DNA of 9,013 nucleotides, from NCBI GenBank assembly GCA_910585855.1, contig CAJUGZ010000175.1, positions 1-9,013 on the forward strand, read 5' to 3'. The position numbers were made by a program, and so were the translations under genes. This DNA comes from an uncultured Lachnospiraceae bacterium (GTDB taxonomy: Bacteria > Bacillota_A > Clostridia > Lachnospirales > Lachnospiraceae). A model generated the notes under the pieces. The model saw only the letters and a list, made by a program, of their open reading frames with translations, had not been told where the DNA came from and did not search any database. Of this stretch, positions 1-5,933 are shown one piece after another; positions within the stretch are counted from its first letter, which is position 1, and every line of letters starts with the position of its first letter.

Positions 1-14
1 CCATGCAGGGTGTG

Positions 15-38
15 AAAAAAAAGGGGCGTGTTTAGCCC
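15..38 (-). terminator. Hairpin plus T-run, probable intrinsic terminator
   Basis: On the minus strand GGGC (38-35), a 7-nt loop and GCCC (27-24) are followed after one C by eight T (22-15). The T-run is strong but the stem is only 4 GC pairs, so efficiency is uncertain. It would end the candidate RNA and probably also any transcript reading through from the importer operon, because no hairpin-plus-T signal is visible between the lipoprotein stop codon and this point. Confidence 0.5.
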
Positions 39-243
39 GGATGACAGAAAAGAAGTTGTCTTACGGCTGGTAAAATCCTTTCTTACACCCGTTTTGTTTC
101 GGCTGAAATAAGGGCGAATTGTGCCCCGGTCTGTCTGGTTGGGTAAGTGAAAAGGCAGAAGTCTTAGAACTTCTTACTTTTTGGAAACCGGAACAGCAGG
201 ATGCCCACCGTTTTCGAATCTGGCGTCCCCCCCTGTGATCCAA
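15..243 (-). ncRNA. Candidate structured non-coding RNA, unidentified
   Basis: This stretch is GC-richer than its surroundings (about 49% over 1-240, about 32% over 241-300) and has no credible protein. On the minus strand it folds into consecutive stems. An 11-bp stem pairs TGTTCCGGTTT (195-185) with AGACCGGGGCA (132-122) and uses three G-U pairs; the same stem on the plus strand would have three A-C mismatches, so the structure favours minus-strand transcription. Inside it, GAAGT/ACTTC lies at 173-169/162-158 and GTAA/TTAC at 177-174/146-143. Further along, CCGT-type arms at 92-89/66-63 enclose GTAA/TTAC at 86-83/73-70. The unit starts after a promoter-like sequence at 250-278 and ends at a hairpin plus T-run (15-38), giving about 225 nt. 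A 60-codon open frame (61-243, minus) lies inside, but it has no clear ribosome binding site and low-complexity-looking composition. I do not recognise the RNA family. It could instead be a long 3' UTR of the importer operon. Confidence 0.45.
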
Positions 244-249
244 ACAACC

Positions 250-278
250 ATCATAAATTTATCCTGCAATACAGCCAA
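250..278 (-). promoter_or_regulatory. Promoter-like sequence upstream of the candidate RNA
   Basis: Minus strand TTGGCT (278-273), a 17-bp spacer, then TATGAT (255-250). This matches the sigma-A consensus at 4 of 6 and 5 of 6 positions with ideal spacing. Transcription would start near 241-243, just before the GC-rich structured block. It lies immediately downstream of the lipoprotein stop codon, so it would allow the RNA to be made independently of the importer operon. Such matches also occur by chance in AT-rich DNA. Confidence 0.4.
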
Positions 279-303
279 CTTTTTTCAGCCCTAAAAATAA
301 TTC

Positions 304-1977
304 CTATTCATAATAAGCATCCAGATATTTCTGGAATATCTTCAATAAATCCTCTAATCCATATGCATCCAGACTCTTTACATATTCATCCCAGTCTGCA
401 TCCGTAAAACCATTCATAATCCAGTCTGCTCTTTTTGCATTGATTGTTTTTGTAATGTCAGTCTGCAGGTTAGACAGTTCTTCCGTATCCTCCTGACTCA
501 TAAATACATTCGGATAAACATACTTTTTATTCATATCCGGTGTATAATACTCTTTAATCCAATCCAAACGATATTGTGCATCATCCGGGCAGGTAACATA
601 TACACCATAATATTCATCCAAAACAGCCAGCGGACCGTTTACACTCTCTGCCTCTCTTACTTCTACAGGAGAAGCCCCCCCAAGTGGTGCATGCTGCAGC
701 ATTTCTCCGCCATTTTCATTTGTTCCAAGTACAAAAATATCAAAGTCGTCATCCTCTCCGTAAGTACCCCAGTTGTTCTGTGGAGATTGGAACGGATCAT
801 ACATCTGATCAAGCCATGCACAGACAAGTGCAGGATTTTTTGCAACTGCAGTTACGACACAGCGTCCCCGATCAAAACCACTTGTAAAAGAACCATTCTC
901 AGGAGTAATATTTCTGACATCCGCAGTCAATGCCGGGAGAGGAACCCATCCTTCAAAATCATCTACAATATTTGCAACATCCCAGCTAAAGCATACACCG
1001 TAACGTCCTGACTTTCCCTTGGATACATAAGTTGACCATTCCTGCGTAAATGCTTCCAAATCGATTAAATTCTGTTCATACAGAGAGTGCAGCCATGCTA
1101 TTCCGTCTTTATAACCTTGCTGTGTTGCGGTACAAATTACTTTTCTGTCATCCGTAACGGCAATATGTCTGCCCTGATCATTGTCCCCATAGCCTTCTCC
1201 AAATCCGTTGATCAAAAGTGCCATATCCTGACTTCCGTCATTTACAATACAAGACATTGGAATAATACTTCCGTCAATATTAAATTCTGCCTGAAGTTCG
1301 GACGCATGATCCCGAAATGCAATCAATACCTGTTCAAACTCGTCTACTGTTGTCGGAACTTCTAACCCCAGAAAATCCAGCCATTTTTTATTGATAAATC
1401 CCATTTCACTTACTGTCTGAATTGCTGTCTTTTCTGATCCAAGCTGCTCAATCCATGGAAGTGCCCAGATATGACCTTCCGAATCGGTAGACATCTTTCT
1501 ATATTCTGGATATTTTTCAAACACTGCACTTAGATTCGGCATATATGCATCAATATAATCCTCAAGAGGAATAATAACACCCTGATGTGCATAACGCAGC
1601 AAATCATTGTCGCCAAATCCGGCAGAAAAGACAAAGTCTGTCAGTGTATTAAGATTTGCCATTGCCAGCGTAATCTTATCTCCCCACTGGTCGCTTTGAA
1701 TTGCCGTCCATTTAATCTCTACATTTGTCTTTTCCTGTAGACGTTTAAAAATAGTACGATTATTTGGATCGGACTCTGTATTTGCCGGGAAACTGGTCAT
1801 TCCGGTCAATGTTGTTTTCTCTGCAAGCGGAAACTTCAATTCCTCTATGTTCACTTCCTGCATCTCTTCTGTATTCAGCTCAGCAGGAGATTTCTGACCG
1901 CCACATGCACTCATGGAAAGTACCATACTTGCTGCCAATGCCACTGCAATTACATGTCTGAACTTTTTATTTTTCAT
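304..1977 (-). CDS. Extracellular solute-binding lipoprotein (LplA-type, ABC sugar importer)
   Basis: A 557-residue ligand-binding lipoprotein of an LplABC-type carbohydrate ABC importer, expected to sit on the outer face of the membrane and hand its ligand to the two permeases encoded just upstream. A basic N-terminus (MKNKKFRH) and hydrophobic stretch lead to a lipobox, SMSAC, with Cys25 as the lipidation site. Further signs of the family-1 solute-binding fold are a short acidic linker, a first-lobe segment with GDKITLAMANLN and DFVFSAGFGD, and a segment near residue 170 reading GHIWALPWIEQ. The length is normal for LplA-like proteins, longer than classical maltose-binding proteins. The start is supported by AAAGGAGAAG at 1985-1994, GGAG ending 10 nt before the ATG. 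It is the last gene of the operon, 35 nt after the second permease. The ligand cannot be inferred: no glycosidase adjoins it. Family assignment is firm, substrate is unknown. Confidence 0.93.
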   Translation of the reverse strand: MKNKKFRHVIAVALAASMVLSMSACGGQKSPAELNTEEMQEVNIEELKFPLAEKTTLTGMTSFPANTESDPNNRTIFKRLQEKTNVEIKWTAIQSDQWGDKITLAMANLNTLTDFVFSAGFGDNDLLRYAHQGVIIPLEDYIDAYMPNLSAVFEKYPEYRKMSTDSEGHIWALPWIEQLGSEKTAIQTVSEMGFINKKWLDFLGLEVPTTVDEFEQVLIAFRDHASELQAEFNIDGSIIPMSCIVNDGSQDMALLINGFGEGYGDNDQGRHIAVTDDRKVICTATQQGYKDGIAWLHSLYEQNLIDLEAFTQEWSTYVSKGKSGRYGVCFSWDVANIVDDFEGWVPLPALTADVRNITPENGSFTSGFDRGRCVVTAVAKNPALVCAWLDQMYDPFQSPQNNWGTYGEDDDFDIFVLGTNENGGEMLQHAPLGGASPVEVREAESVNGPLAVLDEYYGVYVTCPDDAQYRLDWIKEYYTPDMNKKYVYPNVFMSQEDTEELSNLQTDITKTINAKRADWIMNGFTDADWDEYVKSLDAYGLEDLLKIFQKYLDAYYE

Positions 1978-2012
1978 ATCTAATCTTCTCCTTTACTATT
2001 GTTTTATAAAAT

Positions 2013-2912
2013 CTAGCCTTTTACAGAACCCGCCATAATTCCATTGTCAAAATACTTCTGGAAAAACGGATACATTACCAGCAGCGGAAGACTAGAGATA
2101 ATAATGGTTGCATATTTCAGCAGTTCCGCAAGCTGTGCCCGCTCTGCCGTACTCTGCATATCTGAAATCATCCCTGACTCCGGCTGATTCTGTATCAATA
2201 TAGAACGAAGCACCAGCTGCAAAGGCTGTTTTGCAGAATCATTCAAATAAATCATCGCATCAAAATAGCTGTTCCACATTCCTACAAACTGCCATAATGC
2301 CAGTGTCGCAATAATCGGAGTACATACCGGAAGTAAGATACGGAAGAAAAATGTCAGCTCACTCGCACCATCCACATCGGCTGCCTCCCTCAGTTCTCCC
2401 GGAATCCCCTGATAATATGTTCTTGCAATAATCATATTCCACACGCTGAACGCTCCCGGAAGAATAATTGCCCACATACTGTCCAATAAATTCAGATCGC
2501 TAATCAACAAATAAGTCGGTATCAGACCGCCTCCAAAAAACATCGTAATCACAAAGATAACATTAAACAATCCTCTTCCCTTAAAATCTTTTCTAGACAT
2601 CGGATAAGCTGCCAGCATGGTAATCATAACGGAAACAACCGTAAATACAACCGAATAAATCACGGCATTTTTAAATCCAATCCAGATCTGTTTATTGGAA
2701 AGCACACGCTCATATGCCGTCAATGTCCACTTGCTGAAATCAAAAGTAATTCCTTTGTTCTGCAAAGTAATCGGGTCAATAAAGGATGCAACGATAATAT
2801 AAACCATAGGAACAATAATTGCTACCACAAATAATCCCAACAGTATGTATCCAATCATCAGCAATGACTTATCCTGAAAAGAATATCTTGAAAATTTACT
2901 CTTCTTTTTCAT
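2013..2912 (-). CDS. Carbohydrate ABC transporter permease, LplC/YtcP type
   Basis: A 299-residue inner-membrane permease subunit of the importer. It has about six hydrophobic segments, the first at residues 18-45. The cytoplasmic EAA loop lies at residues 173-195 (ELREAADVDGAS...), with EAA at 176-178 and the conserved DGA at 181-183; this loop docks the ATPase. The C-terminus GIMAGSVKG matches the K-G-x-M-x-G-x-V-K-G ending typical of LplC-like permeases. It pairs with the LplB-type permease to form the heterodimeric channel. Its ribosome binding site AAAGGAGG (2919-2926) overlaps the stop codon of the preceding permease (2925-2927), and the two genes are 12 nt apart, which suggests translational coupling and balanced expression. 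The ATPase partner is not in the window; MsmX-type shared ATPases serve this family in Firmicutes. Confidence 0.93.
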   Translation of the reverse strand: MKKKSKFSRYSFQDKSLLMIGYILLGLFVVAIIVPMVYIIVASFIDPITLQNKGITFDFSKWTLTAYERVLSNKQIWIGFKNAVIYSVVFTVVSVMITMLAAYPMSRKDFKGRGLFNVIFVITMFFGGGLIPTYLLISDLNLLDSMWAIILPGAFSVWNMIIARTYYQGIPGELREAADVDGASELTFFFRILLPVCTPIIATLALWQFVGMWNSYFDAMIYLNDSAKQPLQLVLRSILIQNQPESGMISDMQSTAERAQLAELLKYATIIISSLPLLVMYPFFQKYFDNGIMAGSVKG

Positions 2913-2924
2913 AGTCGTCCTCCT

Positions 2925-3863
2925 TTACAGTCCCTGTCCATCGTTCATCTTTGCCACTATCTTATTCACTGTAATAAGTAAAATAACATTGATTACGGTA
3001 TTAAATAATCCAACCGCAGTTGAAAAACTGTAGTCCCCGTCTATAAGACCTTTCTTATACACATAAGTAGAAATAATTTCTGAGGATGCAAGATTTAAGT
3101 CTGTCTGCAGAGCATATGCCTTTTCAAATCCGATACTCATAATATTTCCTGCCTGCATAATAAACTGGATAACAACGGTACTCTTGATTGCCGGCCATTC
3201 CACTGCTTTAATCTGCTGAAAAATGTTAGCTCCGTCAATCACTGCAGCTTCCTTCAATTCGGAACTTGCATTGGAAAGTGCAGCCGTATAAATAATCGAT
3301 CCCCAGCCTGCACCCTGCCAGATTCCGCTGGCAATATAAATCGTGCGAAATGCCTGCGGCATAGTCATAAAATTAATCTGTGTACCCAGCAGCAGATTAA
3401 CCGGACCTGTAACAGATAAGAAGATTCTGACAATACCGCAAAGTACAATAACGGAAATAAAATTCGGCATATAGAGTGCTAACTGAATTTTCTTCTTTAC
3501 TCCTTTACGCTCAATCCGATTCAGCAAAAAAGCCAAAAGAATCGGAACCGGAAATCCCCACAGCATACCAAATACACTCAATTTCAAAGTATTGGCAAGG
3601 TAGCGCAGAAAATCAGGCGAAGACAGAAAACGCTGAAAATGTTTCAGCCCTACCCACTCACTTCCAAAAATACCGCGGATCGGATTGTACCTTTCAAAAG
3701 CAATCATAATTCCGCCCATCGGAATATACTTAAAAATGATTGTCAGTGCCAGTGCCGGAAGAAGAAAAAATACATACAGCTGCCAATGTTGTACAACATA
3801 AATCAGTGTGTTGTGCAGTCCTGCATTTTTCTTTTTTGCAGTGATAGTTGATGTTTTGCTCAT
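2925..3863 (-). CDS. ABC transporter permease, LplB/YteP type
   Basis: A 312-residue permease, first gene of the importer operon. After a lysine-rich cytoplasmic N-terminus (KKKNAG near residue 11) comes a first membrane segment at about 29-46 followed by the family signature FKYIPMGGIMIAFERYNP. The EAA loop reads ELKEAAVIDGANIFQQI, with EAA at 205-207 and the conserved Gly at 211, followed by the usual WP pair. It forms the channel together with the LplC-type subunit. The start has a strong ribosome binding site GAAAGGAG at 3871-3878, 7 nt before the ATG. Upstream lies the 326-bp divergent control region with a candidate sigma-A promoter at 3961-3989 and LacI-style operator candidates, so regulation by the divergently encoded LacI protein is likely but inferred from position. 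Confidence 0.93.
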   Translation of the reverse strand: MSKTSTITAKKKNAGLHNTLIYVVQHWQLYVFFLLPALALTIIFKYIPMGGIMIAFERYNPIRGIFGSEWVGLKHFQRFLSSPDFLRYLANTLKLSVFGMLWGFPVPILLAFLLNRIERKGVKKKIQLALYMPNFISVIVLCGIVRIFLSVTGPVNLLLGTQINFMTMPQAFRTIYIASGIWQGAGWGSIIYTAALSNASSELKEAAVIDGANIFQQIKAVEWPAIKSTVVIQFIMQAGNIMSIGFEKAYALQTDLNLASSEIISTYVYKKGLIDGDYSFSTAVGLFNTVINVILLITVNKIVAKMNDGQGL

Positions 3864-3920
3864 TGCTTTACTCCTTTCTCTTTTTTAACCTCATTTTTGT
3901 ATTGCATTTTCTCTTTTGTG

Positions 3921-3936
3921 TTTTACATTTGTAAAA
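3921..3936. repeat. Inverted repeat TTTTAC-ATTT-GTAAAA
   Basis: Six-base arms separated by four bases, directly abutting the CG palindrome. It also contains an 11-base copy of the TTTTACATTTG box. A protein-binding site is plausible; the low complexity of the region makes chance possible. Confidence 0.35.
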
Positions 3937-3945
3937 ATCGCGATT
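3936..3945. promoter_or_regulatory. Candidate LacI-family operator, AATCGCGATT
   Basis: A perfect 10-bp palindrome with a central CG step, the usual centre of LacI/GalR-family operators, and one of only two CG-containing spots in this AT-rich region. It would fall about 9-18 bp downstream of the predicted importer start site, a classical repression position. Either LacI protein encoded to the right could be the binder. It does not fit the full catabolite-responsive-element consensus (TGnnAnCGnTnnCA), so I do not call it a cre site. Confidence 0.4.
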
Positions 3946-3950
3946 CAACT

Positions 3951-3964
3951 TTGTAAATATACAA
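3951..3964. repeat. Inverted repeat TTGTA-AATA-TACAA over the importer -10
   Basis: Five-base arms around a four-base centre, covering the predicted importer start site and most of its -10 box. Position is suitable for a repressor site. Confidence 0.35.
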
Positions 3965-3989
3965 TATCACAATTTTTACATTTGGTCAA
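3961..3989 (-). promoter_or_regulatory. Candidate sigma-A promoter of the importer operon
   Basis: Minus strand TTGACC (3989-3984), 17-bp spacer, TATTGT (3966-3961). The -35 matches 5 of 6 and the -10 matches 4 of 6 consensus bases. Start of transcription would be near 3954, leaving a leader of about 90 nt. The -10 lies inside the TTGTA/TACAA inverted repeat (3951-3964) and the -35 abuts a TTTTTACATTTG box, so a bound regulator would occlude it. Confidence 0.5.
3973..3984 (+). repeat. TTTTTACATTTG box, copy next to the importer -35
   Basis: This 12-mer occurs exactly twice in the control region (here and at 4114-4125), with an 11-base copy at 3921-3931 and shorter TTTTTACA copies at 3995-4002 and 4137-4144. 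This copy abuts the importer -35 on its inner side. Confidence 0.4.
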
Positions 3990-4113
3990 TAGTATTTTTA
4001 CAAATTTAAACAAAAAATTTTCAATTATTTTGCATTTGCTAATTACTTTTCACTATTTTAAAAGAAATTTTTCTTTGTTATTTTCGCATAATATCATTTT
4101 TTCTTTTTGTTGA

Positions 4114-4125
4114 TTTTTACATTTG
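4114..4125 (+). repeat. TTTTTACATTTG box, copy at the lacI -35
   Basis: Exact second copy of the 12-mer at 3973-3984. Its last three bases are the first three of the TTGACA element of the rightward promoter, so a protein bound here would affect transcription of the regulator operon. Confidence 0.4.
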
Positions 4126-4151
4126 ACACAAAGTCTTTTTTACATTATAAT
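4123..4151 (+). promoter_or_regulatory. Consensus sigma-A promoter of the regulator operon
   Basis: TTGACA (4123-4128), exactly 17 bp, TATAAT (4146-4151): a full consensus promoter. Transcription should start near 4158, giving a short leader of about 32 nt before the ATG at 4190. The ribosome binding site is AAAGGATG at 4173-4180. The intrinsic strength suggests that expression is held down by a repressor. Confidence 0.85.
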
Positions 4152-4189
4152 AATTACAATACTATGACTACGAAAGGATGTGAGCTTTC

Positions 4190-5260
4190 ATGGCTGACCG
4201 TGTTACTATTCAGGATATTGCTGATGAACTTGGCGTTTCCCGCAATACCGTATCCAAAGCAATTAACAATACCGGCCTCCTCGCCGAAACCACCAGAGAA
4301 AGGGTTTTAAAAAAAGCTATTGAAATGGGATATAAACAGTTTTCTTATGTAAATATCTACAATTCTGGAAAACCTGAAATTAATCTTTCACCGGAATCCA
4401 GCAAAAGAGAAATTTCTTTGTTTACTTCTAATTTTATAGGAAGCTCCCATTTTGCTTCTACTATGTTAGACAAATTTCAAAAAGAACTTTCCAGTCTGGG
4501 ATATAGTTTTACCATGCATCGTCTGCAGAAGCATGATATAAAAAACCTTTCACTGCCCAGCTCTTATATTGAAGAGAGAACTGCCGGTATCATCTGTATC
4601 GAAATGTTTGACAGAGATTACTGCTCTATGTTATGCGATCTCAATACTCCCGTCCTCTTTGTGGATTCACCTGTGATCAACTATAACAATCCCCTTCGGG
4701 CAGACTGCCTCTATATGGATAATCAAACAAATATCTGCCGTTTTATTGGAGAAATGATTCAAAGAGGCAAAAAAAGAATCGGTTTTATCGGGGAAATTAT
4801 GCACTGCCAATCTTTCTATGAACGCTTTCTTGCCTACCGCAACGCCATGTATTCCTTCCATCTTGCCTGCCCCGAAGAATACTGCATTATCAAAAACAAA
4901 GAAGGCATTGAAACTCCCGGATATGACCCCTACCGTCAATATCTAAAGGATCAAATTCAAAAATTAGAAAAACTGCCGGATGTTTTTATCTGTGCAAACG
5001 ATTTTGTTGCGATTGACACAATGTATGCATTTAAAGAACTGGGTATATCCGTACCACAGGATGTCTACTTATGCGGATTTGACGATTCTCCAGAATCCAA
5101 AGTCACCTCTCCCACACTGACTACAATTCATATTCACAGTCAGATTATGGGATTTTCCGCCGTACATTTACTGATATCAAGAATTAAAGAACCCTACTTA
5201 AATTTCCGTAAAATTTATACGGAAACACGTTTAATCTACAGAGAATCAACCGAAGACTAA
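4190..5260 (+). CDS. LacI/GalR-family transcriptional regulator (first copy)
   Basis: A 356-residue DNA-binding regulator. The N-terminal helix-turn-helix runs from about residue 5 to 26 (VTIQDIADELGVSRNTVSKA), with the helix-3 residues of the family. A sugar-binding-protein-like effector domain follows from about residue 73; the family signatures FICANDFVAIDTMYAF (266-281) and VPQDVYLCGFDDSPES (288-303) are clear. Unusually, the linker after the HTH (KQFSYVNIYNSG, 49-60) does not show the N-x-x-A-x-x-L hinge helix that LacI proteins insert in the minor groove and that the second copy keeps. It is first in a four-gene operon and is divergent from the importer, so it is the prime candidate regulator of both. 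The effector is presumably the imported sugar or a derivative. Family certain; target inferred. Confidence 0.93.
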   Translation: MADRVTIQDIADELGVSRNTVSKAINNTGLLAETTRERVLKKAIEMGYKQFSYVNIYNSGKPEINLSPESSKREISLFTSNFIGSSHFASTMLDKFQKELSSLGYSFTMHRLQKHDIKNLSLPSSYIEERTAGIICIEMFDRDYCSMLCDLNTPVLFVDSPVINYNNPLRADCLYMDNQTNICRFIGEMIQRGKKRIGFIGEIMHCQSFYERFLAYRNAMYSFHLACPEEYCIIKNKEGIETPGYDPYRQYLKDQIQKLEKLPDVFICANDFVAIDTMYAFKELGISVPQDVYLCGFDDSPESKVTSPTLTTIHIHSQIMGFSAVHLLISRIKEPYLNFRKIYTETRLIYRESTED

Positions 5261-5294
5261 GCAGCAAGAGAAGCAATAAGAAAGGAGTATTTTT

Positions 5295-5933
5295 ATGCAT
5301 GGTATTTTAAATCCAGAAGGACCTTTTATGTCTTTTATTACCAAAATTACATACAGTGCCTATCTCAATATTTTGTGGTTTATCTGCTGTCTGCCTATTG
5401 TTACAATCGGAGCATCCACTACCGCATTATTCTATGTTACTTTAAAAATTACCAAAAATGAAGAAGGAAGCATAACCAAGGCATTTTTTCATTCATTTAA
5501 AGAAAACTTTAAGCAGGGCACTGTCATTTGGCTTATCCTTCTTACTGCGGGAATTATCCTTGCCTTTGACGGCTATGTTTTTTACCATATGCGGTTTGAA
5601 AATGTGTTCTGGACTTTAGGAACAGCCATTTTTCTTATTGCAGCCGCTGCATATGCCATTATTCTGATGTATATTTTTCCGCTGCTTGCCAGATTTAACA
5701 ATACAACCAAAGCAATGTTTAAAAATGCCCTTATGCTTGGTATGCGTTTTCTCCTCTGTACGGCAATTATGGCTGCCGTCTATTTTGCTATGGCATTTAT
5801 CACTATCCATATTTTTACACCAATTATTATCTTTGGAGAAGGTCTCTGTGCTTTGCTCTGCTCTTATTTGCTCTCTAATATCCTGTTGCTCTGTCAGGAA
5901 AAAACAAAAGAGAAAGAAAGTGAAGCCTTATGA
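5295..5933 (+). CDS. yesL: YesL family (DUF624) integral membrane protein
   Basis: A 212-residue membrane protein with about five hydrophobic segments (roughly 22-45, 77-98, 105-127, 151-172, 174-198). The family hallmark is near the start: LWFICCLPIVTIGASTTALF (27-46), followed by the conserved short loop with K-I-T-K-N-E-E-G-S and a K-x-N-F-K-Q-G-T segment. YesL proteins occur next to LplABC-type importers in Firmicutes (in Bacillus subtilis in the yes rhamnogalacturonan cluster), but their molecular function is not established. The start is supported by AAGAAAGGAG ending 8 nt before the ATG. It lies 34 nt after the first lacI gene and overlaps the next gene by 4 nt (ATGA), which indicates co-translation. 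A role in assembly or control of the neighbouring importer is inference. The symbol denotes family resemblance. Confidence 0.88.
   Translation: MHGILNPEGPFMSFITKITYSAYLNILWFICCLPIVTIGASTTALFYVTLKITKNEEGSITKAFFHSFKENFKQGTVIWLILLTAGIILAFDGYVFYHMRFENVFWTLGTAIFLIAAAAYAIILMYIFPLLARFNNTTKAMFKNALMLGMRFLLCTAIMAAVYFAMAFITIHIFTPIIIFGEGLCALLCSYLLSNILLLCQEKTKEKESEAL

Larger units (their letters stand above)
3864..4189. promoter_or_regulatory. Divergent control region between importer and lacI operons
   Basis: A very AT-rich 326-bp intergenic region with no gene. It contains back-to-back promoters (3961-3989 leftward, 4123-4151 rightward), a CG-centred palindrome at 3936-3945, two inverted repeats with TTTTAC/GTAAAA (3921-3936) and TTGTA/TACAA (3951-3964) arms, and repeated TTTTTACATTTG boxes. 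The operator-like elements cluster on the importer side, over and just downstream of its putative start site, as expected for LacI-type repression by road-block or occlusion. The stretch 4010-4100 shows only AT-rich sequence with a weak AAAGAAA/TTTCTTT inverted repeat. Confidence 0.75.

Noticed and set aside
157..174. AGAAGT/ACTTCT hairpin as a plus-strand terminator
   Set aside because: The stem is only 6 bp with four A-T pairs, the T-run after it is offset, and it fits inside the larger minus-strand stem.
202..220. GATTCGAA resembling a tRNA T-loop or the tmRNA 5' end
   Set aside because: No cloverleaf, acceptor stem or tag-peptide frame can be built around it.
1..240. Resemblance to the end of a TnpB-type transposon with guide RNA, or to a group II intron
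   Set aside because: No transposase or maturase fragment, no GTGYG start and no domain V sequence is visible.
61..243. A 60-codon minus-strand open frame at the left edge
   Set aside because: No convincing ribosome binding site, basic low-complexity composition and extensive RNA-type stems across it; better explained as part of a non-coding transcript. A search of homologues could reverse this.
4061..4076. AAAGAAA/TTTCTTT inverted repeat in the control region
   Set aside because: Low-complexity AT sequence far from either promoter core; expected by chance.
4667..4939. 90-codon minus-strand frame inside the first lacI gene
   Set aside because: Overlaps a well-supported gene in antisense, with no ribosome binding site or family resemblance.
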